Assembly (NCBI RefSeq): GCF_910596095.1
Contig: NC_056547.1
Coordinates: forward strand, 6,096,147 to 6,160,146
Source of the DNA: Thunnus maccoyii
Taxonomy: Eukaryota > Chordata > Actinopteri > Scombriformes > Scombridae
Reading direction: 5' to 3'
DNA: 64,000 nt
Shown: positions 34,589 to 46,865 of the stretch, piece after piece
Layout: each line of letters opens with the position of its first letter
Numbering within the stretch: the first letter of the stretch is position 1
The notes under the pieces: generated by a model
What the model saw: only the letters and a program-made list of their open reading frames with translations
Told to the model about the DNA's origin: nothing
Databases searched by the model: none
Made by a program: the position numbers and the translations under genes

Positions 34589-37500
34589 CTCAAAGAGACC
34601 TCTCTCAAACACCCTCAGTGTTTTATTTACACACTGTTAACTGTTTGACTAAGTACTGCCGGTTAAGGCAGATGGCTTCCCACCTAGCGTCCAGTTCTGC
34701 TTAAGGATTCTTCCCGTTAAAGGAGAGTTTTTCCTTGCCGCTGTTGCCAAGTGTTTGCTCATGGGGGAATTGTTGGGTCTTTGTAAATTAAAGAGTACTT
34801 GACCTGCTCTATGGGAAAAGTGCCCTGAGATGACTTTTGTTGTGATTTGGCGCTATATAAATAAAATTGAATTGACCACAAACACCACCTTCAACAGTGT
34901 AGATAAACTGTGTTGGTCTCAGTGGAGGCAGTGTGTTTCTGTGGTAAAGACAGGAAATGGACTCTGTTTCCCAGCAGTCTCTGCCTCTCTGTCTCCCTCT
35001 GAGTTGTCCACACTGTCCAGATGATGATTGGCTGTGAGTGTTTTCCATCCAGCCAATAACAGCAGAAGGTGTAGATCTTCTGTTTTGGTGTGTGTGGATC
35101 AGTGTGTCTCTATGGTGAAGATGTGATATCAACTGATGATAGCTGACTGTGTTGAGATCTCACTCTGGTTTACTGCAGTCTGTGTCTCTGTCTCTCTCTC
35201 AGATGTCCACATTTTACAGGTTATGGCTGGCTGTGAATGGGATGATGAGACTAAAGAGGTTATTGGTTTCACTCAGATTGGTTATGATGGAGAAGACTTC
35301 TTATCATTTGACCTCAAGACACTGACATGGATCGCTTCAAAACCACAAGCTGTCATCATCCAGCACAAGTGGGATCGTGAAAAAGCTCAATCAATCTTCA
35401 TTAAGAACTTCCTCACCAATATTTGCCCTCAGTGGCTGAAAATGAGTCTGCACTATGGGAAGAGCTCTCTGCTGAGAACAGGTAGAATCACATGATCTGA
35501 TGTGTTTTCATGGACACAATTATATTTATATGCTCGTCTGTTGATAATGTGCAGTAACATTGTAATCCAAATGAACCAACATGTAGAGAATTATTGCATA
35601 TGATGAACTATAATGTGTCTGTGATGTTCAGTTTATGTCTTTCTCTCTACCATTATCTGTCTGTCTTTCTCTCTCTCTCACTCTCCAGACCTTCCCTCAG
35701 TGTTTCTCCTCCAGAAGACTCCCTCCTCTCCAGTCAGCTGCTTCGCTACTGGTTTCTACCCTCACAGAGCCGATATGTTCTGGAGGAAAGATGGAGAGGA
35801 GCTTCATGAGGAACGTGGAGAGATCCTCCCCAACCATGATGGATCCTTCCAGATGAGTGTTGACCTGAACGTTTCATCAGTATCACCTGATGACTGGAAG
35901 AAGTATGAATGTGTGTTTCAGCTCTCTGGTCTAAAGGACGACATCATTACCAAACTGGACAAAGCTGTGATCAGGACCAATTGGGGTGAGACTGGAATCA
36001 AATGTTACACATGTGAGAAAAAAAAGACAAATTTAGTTTACTTTAGTATTCCTTCAGTTCATGCTTGTTTTTGTCGCCTTTTTGGTGCTGGATTGGACAA
36101 ATAGCCTAAACTGCCAGTTAGCGAGTCAGCTAGATACTTCTGATGATAAATTAATTACATAGACTCCTGTCTCACGACTGCAAACTGCCTTTTTTTAGCT
36201 TCCTCATTTTGGAAACTCCCGCTCTCTGTTCTCTCAAAAGTCAGTGCTGTCAATTGGTCAGTGGTTCAAATTTGTGTTTCAAGTTGAAGTTGAAGTCTGC
36301 AAACGTGATTTTAGTTTAGTTTTAGTTTTCTGTCCTTACTTCTGGTTCTAGTTTGTTGACAGTTTGTTTGTTAACTTGTTTGTAGTTGCTCTTATCCTAA
36401 AGCATAGTTTCTTTGTCTATTTAATTGTCAATTGTGTTTCTTTTTCTGTTTTATTAATATAATTATGACACATATAGTCTTAATAAATAGATGGATAGAT
36501 GTACAACAGTTTTAACATGCTTCTAGTCATTTTTTCTTTGTTTTTTGCTTAACAGAGATACTTACAGATATGACCATCCCCATCATTGCAGTGGTTGCTC
36601 TTGCTGTCATCCTCATAGCTGCTGCTGGATTAATGTTTTACAAAAAGAAGAAAGGTGAGAGACCTAAACTGAAAGAGCTCTTATTAAATGTTTTGTGTGC
36701 TTAGATTGACTTTGAGTTGGTGCTTTTAACCAGATTATAAAGAAAAAACAATAGTTGATAGTCTGAAGCTATCAACAGAGAGACTAGTTTAATGATGATA
36801 GAGAAATGTAATAGGCAAAGGGTAGAAGAGCAAAACATAGTAGTAGCAAGTAACAATTTAAAGGAAAATTCTGGTATTTTCCAACCCGGGTCTTATTTTC
36901 ATAATTGTGACCATTCTGACTATGGATCAAACTAAATTTACATACATGATTTAAAACACTTGTCTCTGAGTTTGATGGAAACTGGTGAGGATGCTGGATT
37001 TATGTCAAAGAAATGTTGCTTTATACTCAGTCTTTTAGCATGATATCATGTATGAAACCATCAATTGTAAATATAAATACCTTCTATCTCCAAAACCAAG
37101 TCAGTCTGAGATGGACTTTTCAACAAACTCATAAAATTAATTGGCTCGCCAGCTATAGCTGATAAAATGTGTTAGCAACTTATCATTTCAGCCTGCAAAG
37201 TCAATGATCACCAGTTAAAAATACTTTTTTCTACTTCTGTCTGAAATCAATCATCATTGTTACAAAATCTGCCACTGTCATCATTATAAACTGCCTATGT
37301 GCCATGCTAAAATTAAAAGCTTGACAGGCATAGCAACAATATCTAGTGATGTAATGTTGGCATCAACCTCTTTGCAGAAGTAAAAGACAGATAACGTTAT
37401 TCTGCTGCTTTTTAGTCTGAAGCTCATGGGGTTGGATGCTGCAGGTTGCAAATGTCACATTCAAGTTCATGAGTCTGATTCTGACGGATGCAAATGTTTC

Positions 37501-37644
37501 ACTTGGTTCTGGATGAGACGTCAGATGTTGGGCAAAAATAAAAGGCAGTTCAGTGCAGGATAAATGAACTAACAGTGTGTTTCTGACCTTTCAGCTACTA
37601 ACAACATCACTGAGCTCTCTGAGCAACTGAATCCAGAAGCCTGA
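33028..37644 (+). CDS. MHC class I heavy chain, U lineage, gene D (KKKK-tail type)
   Basis: Six phase-1 exons: leader 33028-33076, alpha1 33759-34025, alpha2 35203-35481, alpha3 35689-35985, transmembrane 36556-36654, tail 37595-37644 (1041 bp, 346 aa, the same length as gene A). The leader is identical to A up to [16 protein letters not shown]. Alpha1 has CCDSNSK and TQIC; alpha2 has GCEWDDET and NICPQ; alpha3 has [10 protein letters not shown] and YECVF. The tail reads [16 protein letters not shown], with an extra NIT sequon in the cytoplasmic part that would not be glycosylated. Clamp positions 7, 59, 84, 143, 146, 147, 159, 171 read Y,Q,Y,I,K,W,F,S. A second intact tail exon lies at 40928-40977. 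Likely a non-classical surface molecule; substitutions against A are concentrated in the alpha1 and alpha2 helices. Confidence 0.9.
34535..34584. repeat. (CA)n microsatellite, gene D intron 2
   Basis: About 25 CA units, longer than the paralogous array of gene A. Confidence 0.95.
34662..34877 (+). repeat. Teleost non-LTR 3'-end repeat in gene D intron 2
   Basis: It contains GGATTCTTCCCGTTAAAGGAGAGTTTTTCC, TTGCCAAGTG..TGCTCATGGGGG, GCCCTGAGATGACTTTTGTTGTGATTTGGCGCTATATAAATAAAATTGAATTGA. This is the familiar 3' tail of an abundant teleost non-LTR element or its SINE. In gene A the corresponding place (about 1930-2585) holds different sequence, so the element replaced or accompanied a loss of about 650 bp. 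The exact family is not determined. Confidence 0.7.
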
Positions 37645-38016
37645 GCACAGTGAGAGACTTCATGTGGGACAAAGAAAAATGAAAGACTATTATTCACACT
37701 TCCAGTTAACCAAAGCTGCCCACTTGTGTACACAAAATACAAATTGTTTCCTAATTCAGTGTTAAACTTCTGTGTCATATTCTAGCTTTAACTTATCTTT
37801 AACTGATGATGATGATAGTACATTGAAAGCATAGTAGATAAATTAAGTCTGGTTACCAATATATTCCAAAATGTGATATTGTAGATCTAAATCAATCAAT
37901 CAATCAATCAATCAAATGTGTGTTTTTGTGATTGTGTTTTATGCCTCATTATATCACGGAGACTGAAGTTTTCACATAGTATCTATGTCTGCCTGAATAT
38001 ATACATTTATATTTTA
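37645..38016. other. 3' flank of gene D
   Basis: Closely paralogous to 5444-5820 behind gene A, including an (AATC)n tract at about 37891-37915. No gene. Confidence 0.6.
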
Positions 38017-38843
38017 CTAGTGCCCGTTCAAAACGTGCCTGTTCGGAACAGGCCAATTTCTCAATACCTAGAGAGAATTGTGCTCCTCCCCTAAACGCCT
38101 CTCATGCAGACTATTGGTAGACACTACAATTTGCTCCCTAAACATCTCACAAGCAGAATATCTGGACACTACAGTTTTGAGTTGAGCTGAAGTTGATCGG
38201 ATGAACTGTAAAGCCCGATCAAAAGCTGCCTGAGACTTGAAGTGTGTGTTTAAATTCATGCTCTATGGTAGTTCTCATCACTACGGATGTAATCCCATCT
38301 CGAACCACAATGTGGGTTGCAATGGCAGAGTGGCGCTGTCCGTATTTCTACATGTTGAATCCATGTGCAGAAGAATGAGCAGAAGCAATGTTGTTTATGA
38401 GGTATTTTTACATATTTCTGAACGTACCTGAGACATCCAACACTAAGTCTTGAATGTACATGCCAAGTTTCATTCACAATTACGTTACACAGTTCAATGG
38501 TAGAGTTTAAGTCTTTTAAACGTTTATCAAGTCATTATCACTACACATGTAATCCCACCTCCGACTACAGTGTGGGTTGCAATGGCAGAGTGATGCTGTC
38601 CATATTTACTATTACTTTACTATTTCGTTGAGTTCACAGGCAGTTGAAGAAGCAAATCTTTGTAAAAACAACATTATTTATTAGGTATTTTTTATATATT
38701 TCTGAACGTGCCTGAGACATCAAGCACTAAGTCTTGCACGGTGGAACTGTTCTCGAGATATGTGAAGGACAAACTCACAAACATACATACATACATACAT
38801 ACATACATACAGACAGACAGATTCCTTGCTTTATATAGAGAGA
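38017..38843 (-). mobile_element. Non-autonomous Helitron, 827 bp, minus strand
   Basis: Read on the minus strand it starts TCTCTCTATATAAAG and ends CTAG, with a GC-rich 8-bp stem hairpin (GCCTGTTC-G-GAACAGGC, about 38036-38054) close to the 3' end. Host flanks are A and T, giving insertion between A and T without target duplication. The uninterrupted paralogous site behind gene A (about 5820) restores precisely at that AT. Inside are two copies of a block (ATGTAATCCCA.CTC..AC.ACA.TGTGGGTTGCAATGGCAGAGTG) about 260 bp apart and an (ACAT)n run at 38782-38812. No Rep/helicase coding. Confidence 0.82.
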
Positions 38844-40587
38844 TATTTGTACTTTTATACGTTTATAATGTAAGCTTGTAATCCATATTTTGAAATGGGT
38901 TTAATAATTTTGATCATCTTATCTTTCCAAATTTTCTCAATACTGTCTGTTATTTTATTGTTTTTTTTATTGGCACAATGTCTCTGTTTGGTTTCTCAAC
39001 ATGCAAACATTGTTGATTACATAAATGATTGTCAAAATCTGATACACTGCTGTTTCACTCCTTTTGTGCTGTTTTTTTTTTTTTTTTCCTGCTTTTGCTT
39101 TTCAATAATAGAGGCCTTGCCTGGCAGATTCACATGTCAGAGTTCACCTTTGTTAAACTTTACCAGGCAGATGTGCTCGGTTGGTCAAATGAAACACTGT
39201 TGCACTGTGTTTGGAAATAAAAAAGTTATTATGTTATTATCCTAGTGTGTTTCATCACCGTTTTTAGTACCAGACTATCACTAACAAACAGTAGCATTGC
39301 TCTCACCTGCTGTCTACAGTCTACAGATATTTATTACCTGCATCAGGAACATGACATCACATACTTTTTCAGGGCTGAATGCAGGAAAATGAAACGGAAA
39401 CCTGACTGACAGACACACTTTGCATGTTGCATTACTTCAAATGGGTTGGCAAAACAGTAAATGCTGTGATGAACTATTCCTATCTTCAGTTATAACAACA
39501 CCTTAAATTATAAAAAAAGAGACCCAGTTGTTTCCTGACTCACTTTTCAATGTTAAGCTTTAAATAAATCTTAGCTAAAAGTTGATATCCTACTAAAAAG
39601 TAGCTTTTTCACTTTCAGAAACTGTTACATCAAGGGATGATTAAGCATTTACTTTGTGATAAAACTGACACTTCTATAAAATAATGAAGACATATGATTA
39701 AAAGAAATGATGGTACTTTAAAAGCATAGTAGATAAATGAAGTTCAAATCTTTCGAAATAATCAATATTTTAAAACTCAACAGAATATTTTCAGTATATT
39801 GTATTTTGTTATCTGGTCATTTTATTTGCTGAGGTGAAACTACAATTTCCACCACTCCAGTAAATTGGGGCTTTAAAAAATCCTTTCTGGTGTTCAAATC
39901 ATTAAAAAGATACATTTGATGGCAATGTTCTGGTTACACTGCATAATTCATAGGTTTAAAAAATGGTTTAAAAGAGTGTAAAAGGTGTATATTTCTATGT
40001 ATTTTGCTGGAATCACAACCAGCACTCAGCATATTAAAACTTTTGTTTGGTAGCCTAATATTTTTTATTTCATTTTAGAATCATTGTTATAAAGTAAAAC
40101 CACTCAAAAATGTGTGGGACATCTTTCTGCAATGTAGCAGTAGCAGTAGCAGACAGAGGAAAAGTTTTAAAGGTAGATAGCAACAAGACAATTGGAGGTC
40201 TGACAAAGTCTGAGTGGGTAAAGTGGGAAATCAGCCAGATGATTGATGTGGAAGCATGAAAGTAAAAAAATAAATAAATGAAGCAAGCATGAATAAAGTG
40301 TAATAAAGCTTCAGGAGTCAAAGTTGGGAAAAAGTCAAATGATGTTTTTTGACCCATTTTCTAATCTTTTAACTGTCTGTTAGAGCCCTCTATAGGGGAA
40401 ATAAAACAGCACAGAGCCTGTTAAAGTTTAGCAGTAGAGTTATTGAAGCAGCAGGAACAAAATTAAAGTAATCACATGCAAGTTATAAGGAAATGAAGGC
40501 ACAAAGGAAGAGCACCAGCACATATTTCCCAAACCAAACAAGGAAAACTATCATTAAGAGGGCTCCAAAACTACCTGCCTGTCTAAA
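38844..40587. other. 3' flank of gene D, paralogous to gene A flank
   Basis: Paralogous to about 5825-6033 and 7263-8625 of the A flank. It lacks the 6034-7262 element and the 7616 tail relic. Similarity ends near 40440. No gene seen. Confidence 0.55.
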
Positions 40588-40760
40588 TACAGGTAGCATG
40601 ATGGCTCAGTGGTTAGCACTTCTCACAGGAAGAAGGTCCTGGGTTCAAACCCTCGCCATCCCGGGTGGAGTTTGCATGTTCTCCCTGTGTTTACATGGGT
40701 TTCCTCCCACCATCAGAGACATGTATGTTAGGGTTAATGCCCCTCTGGCAAGCTGATTTA
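40588..40760 (+). repeat. tRNA-related SINE-like repeat
   Basis: It contains ATGGCTCAGTGGTTAGCAC (A-box-like), GGTCCTGGGTTCAAACCC (B-box-like) and GGAGTTTGCATGTTCTCCCTGTG...GGGTTTCCTCCCACC...GACATG. This is the very common teleost repeat usually described as tRNA-related. It is not a tRNA gene because no cloverleaf closes. Confidence 0.65.
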
Positions 40761-40927
40761 ATAGCTAGACTAGTTGACAAATAAAAACTATTTATGGCAT
40801 TATTTTTGAAAGCATCCTCACTTTACTTTTAGTGCCTTAAACTTTTGCACAGTACTGTACATACAGTACATAAAAAATAGCAGCAGTATAGCATAAGTGG
40901 ACTAACAGTGTGTTTCTGACCTCACAG

Positions 40928-40977
40928 CTCCTGACAACAACTCTGAAGTCGCCATGAAACTGAACACAGAAGCCTGA
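40928..40977 (+). CDS. Extra intact tail exon 3.3 kb behind gene D
   Basis: After an acceptor (GTTTCTGACCTCACAG) comes a 50-bp segment with the same phase, length and stop as the gene A/D tail exon, reading APDNNSEVAMKLNTEA-stop. It could be an alternative last exon of gene D, replacing [11 protein letters not shown] with a different ending, or the surviving exon of a deleted gene copy. The intact frame and splice site are seen; usage is inference. Confidence 0.5.
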
Positions 40978-41876
40978 GTGAAATAAGCACATCATCCTGC
41001 ATATAGCGAGTTGCTACACATGAGACAACGAAACAGTAAATGCTGTGATGTGAACTATTTACACCTCTAGTTGCTGTAAAACTGCTGTGTCACATTATAG
41101 CTGAAAAGAAAATGTCGTAGCTGACGATGAGTGGAATTACTGAGAGAGAGAAAATATGCTGTATGAGTCATCGGAGCGTGTAAATAAATACACTGTTTAC
41201 TAGAAGGAAATATTGGAAATGTATTTTATTAAACTGGCACAAAAACAACACATATTAGTACTTTAAAAACACTGTAGATAAATGAAGCCTTCTGTTTAGA
41301 AAATGTTACTGACTCATGAATATTTTAATGCTTTTTGTTTGTAATCTTTTTGTAATTTTAAGTGTGTGTGTACAGATAGTTTGGCTTTTATTTGTCAAGT
41401 TATTATGATAAATTCCTCCCCCAAAACCAATAAGGAGGTGGATGGAATTGAATTTGTCATGCTTACAGCGTCGACATTATAGAAAAACTTAAAATTTAAT
41501 GTATATTGTATAAAAGCAATTATAAAAAGTAAGAAATGTATTTTGTATCATTTGAGTGTGTGATTTACATGCATTTTTACATTTTTCTCTTTTATCCATG
41601 TTCTCTAAAATATTTGTACAAAAATTAGATACTTTCTCTTTGCTGAATTTCTATAAACAAGTAGATGTTGAATAGCAATGCTCAAAATGTTTTTTTTGTA
41701 ATAAAGTCCTCATTATTTCAAACATATGTTTATCAACTTTTGTTACAGTGAGATGAATATTCTAGCAGATTAAATGAGTGTGGCTCCAATTTAAAGATGT
41801 TAAACTGTAAATACAGGGGAAAAAAATTATTGTGTAGATGAAATAATTATAATTACTCATGTTCAACAGGTCAGTG
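40978..41876. other. Intergenic sequence between D and E
   Basis: AT-rich, no gene. It contains AATAAA near 41700 (GTAATAAAGTCC), which could be a polyadenylation signal if the tail exon at 40928 is used. Confidence 0.4.
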
Positions 41877-42151
41877 CAGTCGCTCCCAACCTTTTTGGCT
41901 TGTGACCCTTACAAAAAATTATGTAGTTGAGGGCTCCCTTCTAGATGGCTTCATATAAATTCATTTAAATGAGGCACAAAGAGGCACATCTCATAAAAAA
42001 GCAGATTATAGGAAAATTCAAAAATTAAATACAAAGTTGTGTATCAAAGCTTTGTTTTTTCTTTTTTCCTCTCCCATTAATCATCTCACGACCCCTCAGA
42101 TTTATCTTGTGACCCTTTGGAGGGGTGTGACCCCTTGGTTGGGAACCACCG
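41877..42151. mobile_element. hAT-type MITE, second copy (275 bp)
   Basis: Starts CAGTCGCTCCCAACC and ends GGTTGGGAACCACCG, followed by GGCTAGAG. It shares its right flank with the copy at 28364-28670 and so arose by segmental duplication. The left target duplication has decayed. Confidence 0.75.
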
Positions 42152-42667
42152 GGCTAGAGGGTAAAGCCCTGAAAGTACTGCGATAATGGTAAGCACCATT
42201 ATGTAATATTATTCCATATTAACATTCAACATTTTAAACTTTATTAAAACTGACTAGATCCCTGCTTGTGTTGTATCAGCTCCCAGATGTACATTGCTTT
42301 GGATAAAAATGCTAAATTGTAAATTGTAAATTGTAAAATTTGAGGACAGAAGACATCTGGACACACTGTCTTACCTCTAATATTTATTAATCTGTAATGT
42401 GACCTTATATAAACACTTATATTTCTGTTAATTGTGGCATGTCAGCAATCCAGAGAGATTTGTAGGTGAACTATCACACAGAAATCTGCCATATGAGGAC
42501 GAAGGAAAGTGTAAATGGGTTGCTTGTTACCATTAATAACATTTATGCAGTAGGATGAGGCCCTTCAACAGAAATGATTACCCTGGTTGAATATCTAAAT
42601 GGATCTAGAGTGGTTGTTTGTGCATCTATGTCACATCATGATCAATTGACCATGTATCTACTGTATG
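42152..42667. other. Spacer paralogous to 28679-30119
   Basis: No gene. It holds the empty site (42541-42553) for the 834-bp hAT element inserted at 29141. Confidence 0.55.
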
Positions 42668-42671
42668 CATG

Positions 42672-43068
42672 TGTTATAACCTGGCTCAAGTGGCCATAAC
42701 AGAAACCATGTCAAAATTTAACAAAAGATATTTATTCAGACAAAATAAACCGAATTAAAGGAAATAAGTGGGATAAGTGTTGTATGTGATGCATGGGTGG
42801 TGAGGGTGTATGTGTGTGTTGAAAGGTGCATGAAAGCAAAATAAATAACTAAAGCGGCATAACTAAACCAAACCAGAACAGGTGCCTGAAGGGAGAAGTG
42901 AAAAGCTGCAAACAGCAGCAGCAACAAACAGTCAGAGGAGAGACGAGCTGCTATCTGTGGCCAGGCTTTATACCGGCACCAGGTGTCTCCATTTGTCTCC
43001 ACCTGTGTAGCGCAGAGCAGACAGACAGATGAATATACAGCAAACCAAAGATGACAGACATCATCACA
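42672..43068 (-). mobile_element. Solo-LTR-like insertion (397 bp), minus strand
   Basis: On the minus strand it begins TGTGATGATG and ends TTATAACA (TG...CA), flanked by the 4-bp duplication CATG (42668-42671 and 43069-43072). In minus orientation TATAAAG (about 42966-42973) precedes AATAAA (about 42729-42735), the expected promoter-then-polyA order within an LTR. No internal retroviral or Gypsy/Pao coding sequence lies beside it. Confidence 0.7.
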
Positions 43069-43382
43069 CATGTATTAGCTGTGTAGCTTCCACGGTGTCA
43101 AATTTTTAGTCTTAAGCCCTTGTTCACATGTAAAGAGTCATTCACAGGTTTTTGTATTTAACTCCTTTTCAATAAAGCAATTTGAAACTGACTCATTGTA
43201 TGAATTGTGCCATTTACACTCTTGTCTTACCTTGCTTTGCATACTGGTCTTTTAAATCGCATTTTTTTGAGCTGAGTTGTTACAGTTTTTTATTTTGGCA
43301 CTTTAACTTTAAATAAGTTTAGGATCAATTTCATTCTCGACTTTAAACAGTTGCTCATTTTACCACATGCTATCAAACTGGT

Positions 43383-43383
<1 letters not shown>

Positions 43384-43440
<57 letters not shown>
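43384..43440. repeat. (AC)n microsatellite upstream of gene E
   Basis: About 28 AC units replacing the A-rich stretch (AACAAAACAAAAAAACAC) found at this place in genes A and C. It lies about 55 bp ahead of the X-like box. Confidence 0.95.
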
Positions 43441-43443
<3 letters not shown>

Positions 43444-43497
43444 TCCTACATTTTCCTGTTGAATCTGATTAGCCAGTCAAATATTGAATTTACTCCA

Positions 43498-43539
43498 CAT
43501 GGTTACACATGATGCACAGCTATTTCTAATTTCTATTGG
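43498..43539 (+). promoter_or_regulatory. Altered X-box/Y-box module of gene E
   Basis: 43498-43516 reads CATGGTTACACATGATGCA, two changes from the CCTGGTAAC core of genes A, C and D. ATTGG at 43535-43539 is preserved with 18-bp spacing. RFX binding could be weaker, by inference. Confidence 0.5.
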
Positions 43540-43613
43540 TCATTCTATATGCCTGTACGTATTAGTGACAGTCTTTCCTCTTTCCTCGTTTTTAATGTCG
43601 CTATCAAAGCAAG

Positions 43614-44274
43614 ATGAAGGGGATCATGTTGTTGCCTCTCTTTTGCCATGTTGTATCTCCAGGTAATGGAATCATCTTATTTAAACAGTTTAAACTTTTG
43701 TTTCAGCATTCATGTTTGGTAACACTTTATAATACAGCCTGCATTTAACTTTGTATAACTTCTCGTCATTTAATTTCCCGGAACTTCTGGTGTAACTTCC
43801 TCATATGAATCTGTGCATATAAAATACTTATCAGTTGTTACTGGTAGTTAAATATAGAAAAGACGTCAAAACAAGACGGTGAGGGACAAGGGAGAGACAA
43901 TTGGGGATTTAGACTGTAATTTCCCATAACTTACGGTGCAACTTCCTCGTATGAATCAGCATATACATATATGGATAAAGTTCATAAAAATCAAATGCTT
44001 TTGCCCTTTGCTGTGACAAACATTTTTTATGCATGTGAGTTTGGCAGCCAAGCTTCACCCACACCCCAGGGATTTATTATGTTTATGTCTTCGACTTCAT
44101 TACATGAATTTGAATAAAAACAAGTTGAGAAATGGGTCTATACTTTTGAAGATTAACTTGTAGCAGGCATGTTGGTCCAGCACTGTAGTATCTTATAACA
44201 GGCAAACTTACCTCTCTCAAGTGCACAGCTATGACTTGTCATGGATGAAAAACTAACAATACAATAATATAATA

Positions 44275-44326
<52 letters not shown>

Positions 44327-44381
44327 TTAGTTACACAATAATATGGTATGCATGGAGTTATAAAGGAGTTATATATATATG

Positions 44382-44452
<71 letters not shown>

Positions 44453-46828
44453 TATGTTATAATATATAATAATATGATATTCACAGAACAAGATTTAAGT
44501 GTAAACCTCAAAGCACATAACTCAAGCAAGTATTATTTTAATAAAGGAGTTTTTATATTTTGTATCTGGATTTGTTTTAAATACACAGTAAATGACACCA
44601 ATCAATTTCATATTTCATAAGAAGACCTTTGTGACTGTAACTGTGATTTCGAGGCAATATTCTCATTACATTTACACCTTCTGAGGGCCAGTACTGTACT
44701 GTAGATCACCTGTGAGACCGACTCAGGTGTTGCAAGACAGGAATACAACATTAACTTATAATAATGTGAAAACTATAGGCTAGGTATAAATCATGGGCTA
44801 TATCATGTCTCAGTGTATTTTAAAACTACAGATATTCCAAAACTGTCCAAAAGAATGTATTAACACCTTAATAACTGCATGTGTGGAGTCTATGTGACAC
44901 AAGAGGAGATACTTGAGTATGACCTTCTGCTTCAGACGATGTTGGTCTTTCATTAAGTGTAATGATTCTCACTTAGACTATTAACTGCAGCTTAATGTAC
45001 CAGCATCATGTAGTAAAGCACAATTTCACAAATATTTATCATATTGCAGTATCTCTTTTAAATATAACTGTACATTTACTACAGAGCTTAACATACCTCA
45101 GATTTTGTCATGTCTGTTCACTGCTGATTAATTATTGATTAAAGTCAATAAATGATATTGATTGGTAATGGAGGCACATTGCATTAAGAGCAGAAGAAAA
45201 CTGGAGAGATATTTTCTTCAAATAATTTGCTCTCATAATAATGTAGCATCTCCTATAGTAGGATTAAATGTATAACTAATAGCTATATTATGTTGAAGAT
45301 ATTTACCTCATCATTGAGAGGAAGTATCTGGTTAATATGAATTCATCAGAAAACTATTTTGTAATTATGAGTTCTTTATCTTGTAATCATCACTGACCTA
45401 GGCTTGATTTAGTTGGCTTTTGTTCCATCTTGGTTTGAGGTTTTTGATACTGATGTTATTGAACATTATTCACCAAAGTCACAATTCTGAAAATATTTCA
45501 TCAGATTTGTACAATGTTGTTTTGTTTTTTCCACCACATCAACTAAACGCAGATCAGATTTCAGGGCTCATATCATATAAGCTTCCTACTGTACTAATAA
45601 CTCATATTAATTATTATGACTACATACAGATTTTTTAGCAAATGTGATTAAAATAACATAATTTCTAAAGATTTAGAAGATATTTTGTCACTATTCAAGT
45701 AAAAAAAGACAAACTGGAGAAAACACTGATAAATAGTTGTAATTCATATGCTTTTCTCACCATATGTTGTTCCACTTTCAGGAATCTCATAGCAGTGTAC
45801 AGATATTTATATCAAGATTTAACATTTTGATTAGATTTACACTTGAATGTATATGTAGTCATTACTAACCTTTTATAAAATGATGATCAGTAAGGATAAT
45901 AAAGCTGTCTTAGTCATTATGGCAAATGTGTTGACAGAATATTGCCTATTAACATATCCAGCATTCATTTGTGTTTTGAGTTGTGTTTTTGGCTTCCTGG
46001 CCAATGGAAGGTCAATATTCACTCTCCTTTTAGCTTTTGTTTAGTCTCAATCATTCCAAGTATAATATCTGGCTCTTAGGTTGGTAGATGTTCTACTTTC
46101 ATCACCAGCTCATCACTAACTTTGTGTGTCTCAGGTTTCATGCTGGGCAAAATATTGAATGTAATTAAATGTCATTATCACAAGTATAGATAAATGCATG
46201 ATTATAAAAAAATGAACTTAAAAACCCTTAAAACTTCTTTCTCTTACAGTGAAACACTCGCTGAAGATTTTTGCCACAACGTCCTCTGGAGTCAAAAACT
46301 TCCCAGATTATGTGGGTGTTGGGTTGGTTGATGAAGTTCAATGGGGTTACTGTGACAGCATCAGTAAGACAGTGGAAGCCAAACAGGACTGGTCACAAAA
46401 AATGTTTGAAGATGATCCACAGTACTTGGAGTGGTGCACGCAGCAGTGTGTATTAGACCAATATGACCACAAAGCTCACATTGACATTTTGAAGCAGCAA
46501 CTGAACCAAACTGAAGGTAAGTAAAAATACTGTAAAAATGTAAAGTTGTGTTTTTTGTCAAATAGCAAACAGATATAGTTGCATTATAAACACACATGTT
46601 CACATGTCCAAACACAAACACAGTTTACTAAATGTGCATATATTCTTCACTCACATCCCTCCCTCTATTACCAGCCATGTAATGTGAGGGACTCTTTCAA
46701 AATGGGTCGTCAATATTAATCTTATATATAGTTTCCCTGGTAGCTATGTGCTGGATTCACTGAAAAACTGAACAAAAGGGTTCTACATTTGAATCTTGGT
46801 GTGCGTGTGTCTGTGTGTGTGTGTGTGT

Positions 46829-46865
<37 letters not shown>

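Noticed and set aside
40600..40660. Possible tRNA gene (GGCTCAGTGGTTAGCAC ... GGTTCAAACCC)
   Set aside because: No acceptor stem or full cloverleaf; the extended sequence is a widespread tRNA-related repeat.
43484..43666. 60-aa open frame starting at 43484
   Set aside because: It crosses the promoter and leader exon of gene E in the wrong frame.
44239..44529. 96-aa open frame of Thr-His and Tyr-Ile repeats
   Set aside because: Translation of (AT)n and (GT)n microsatellites in gene E intron 1.
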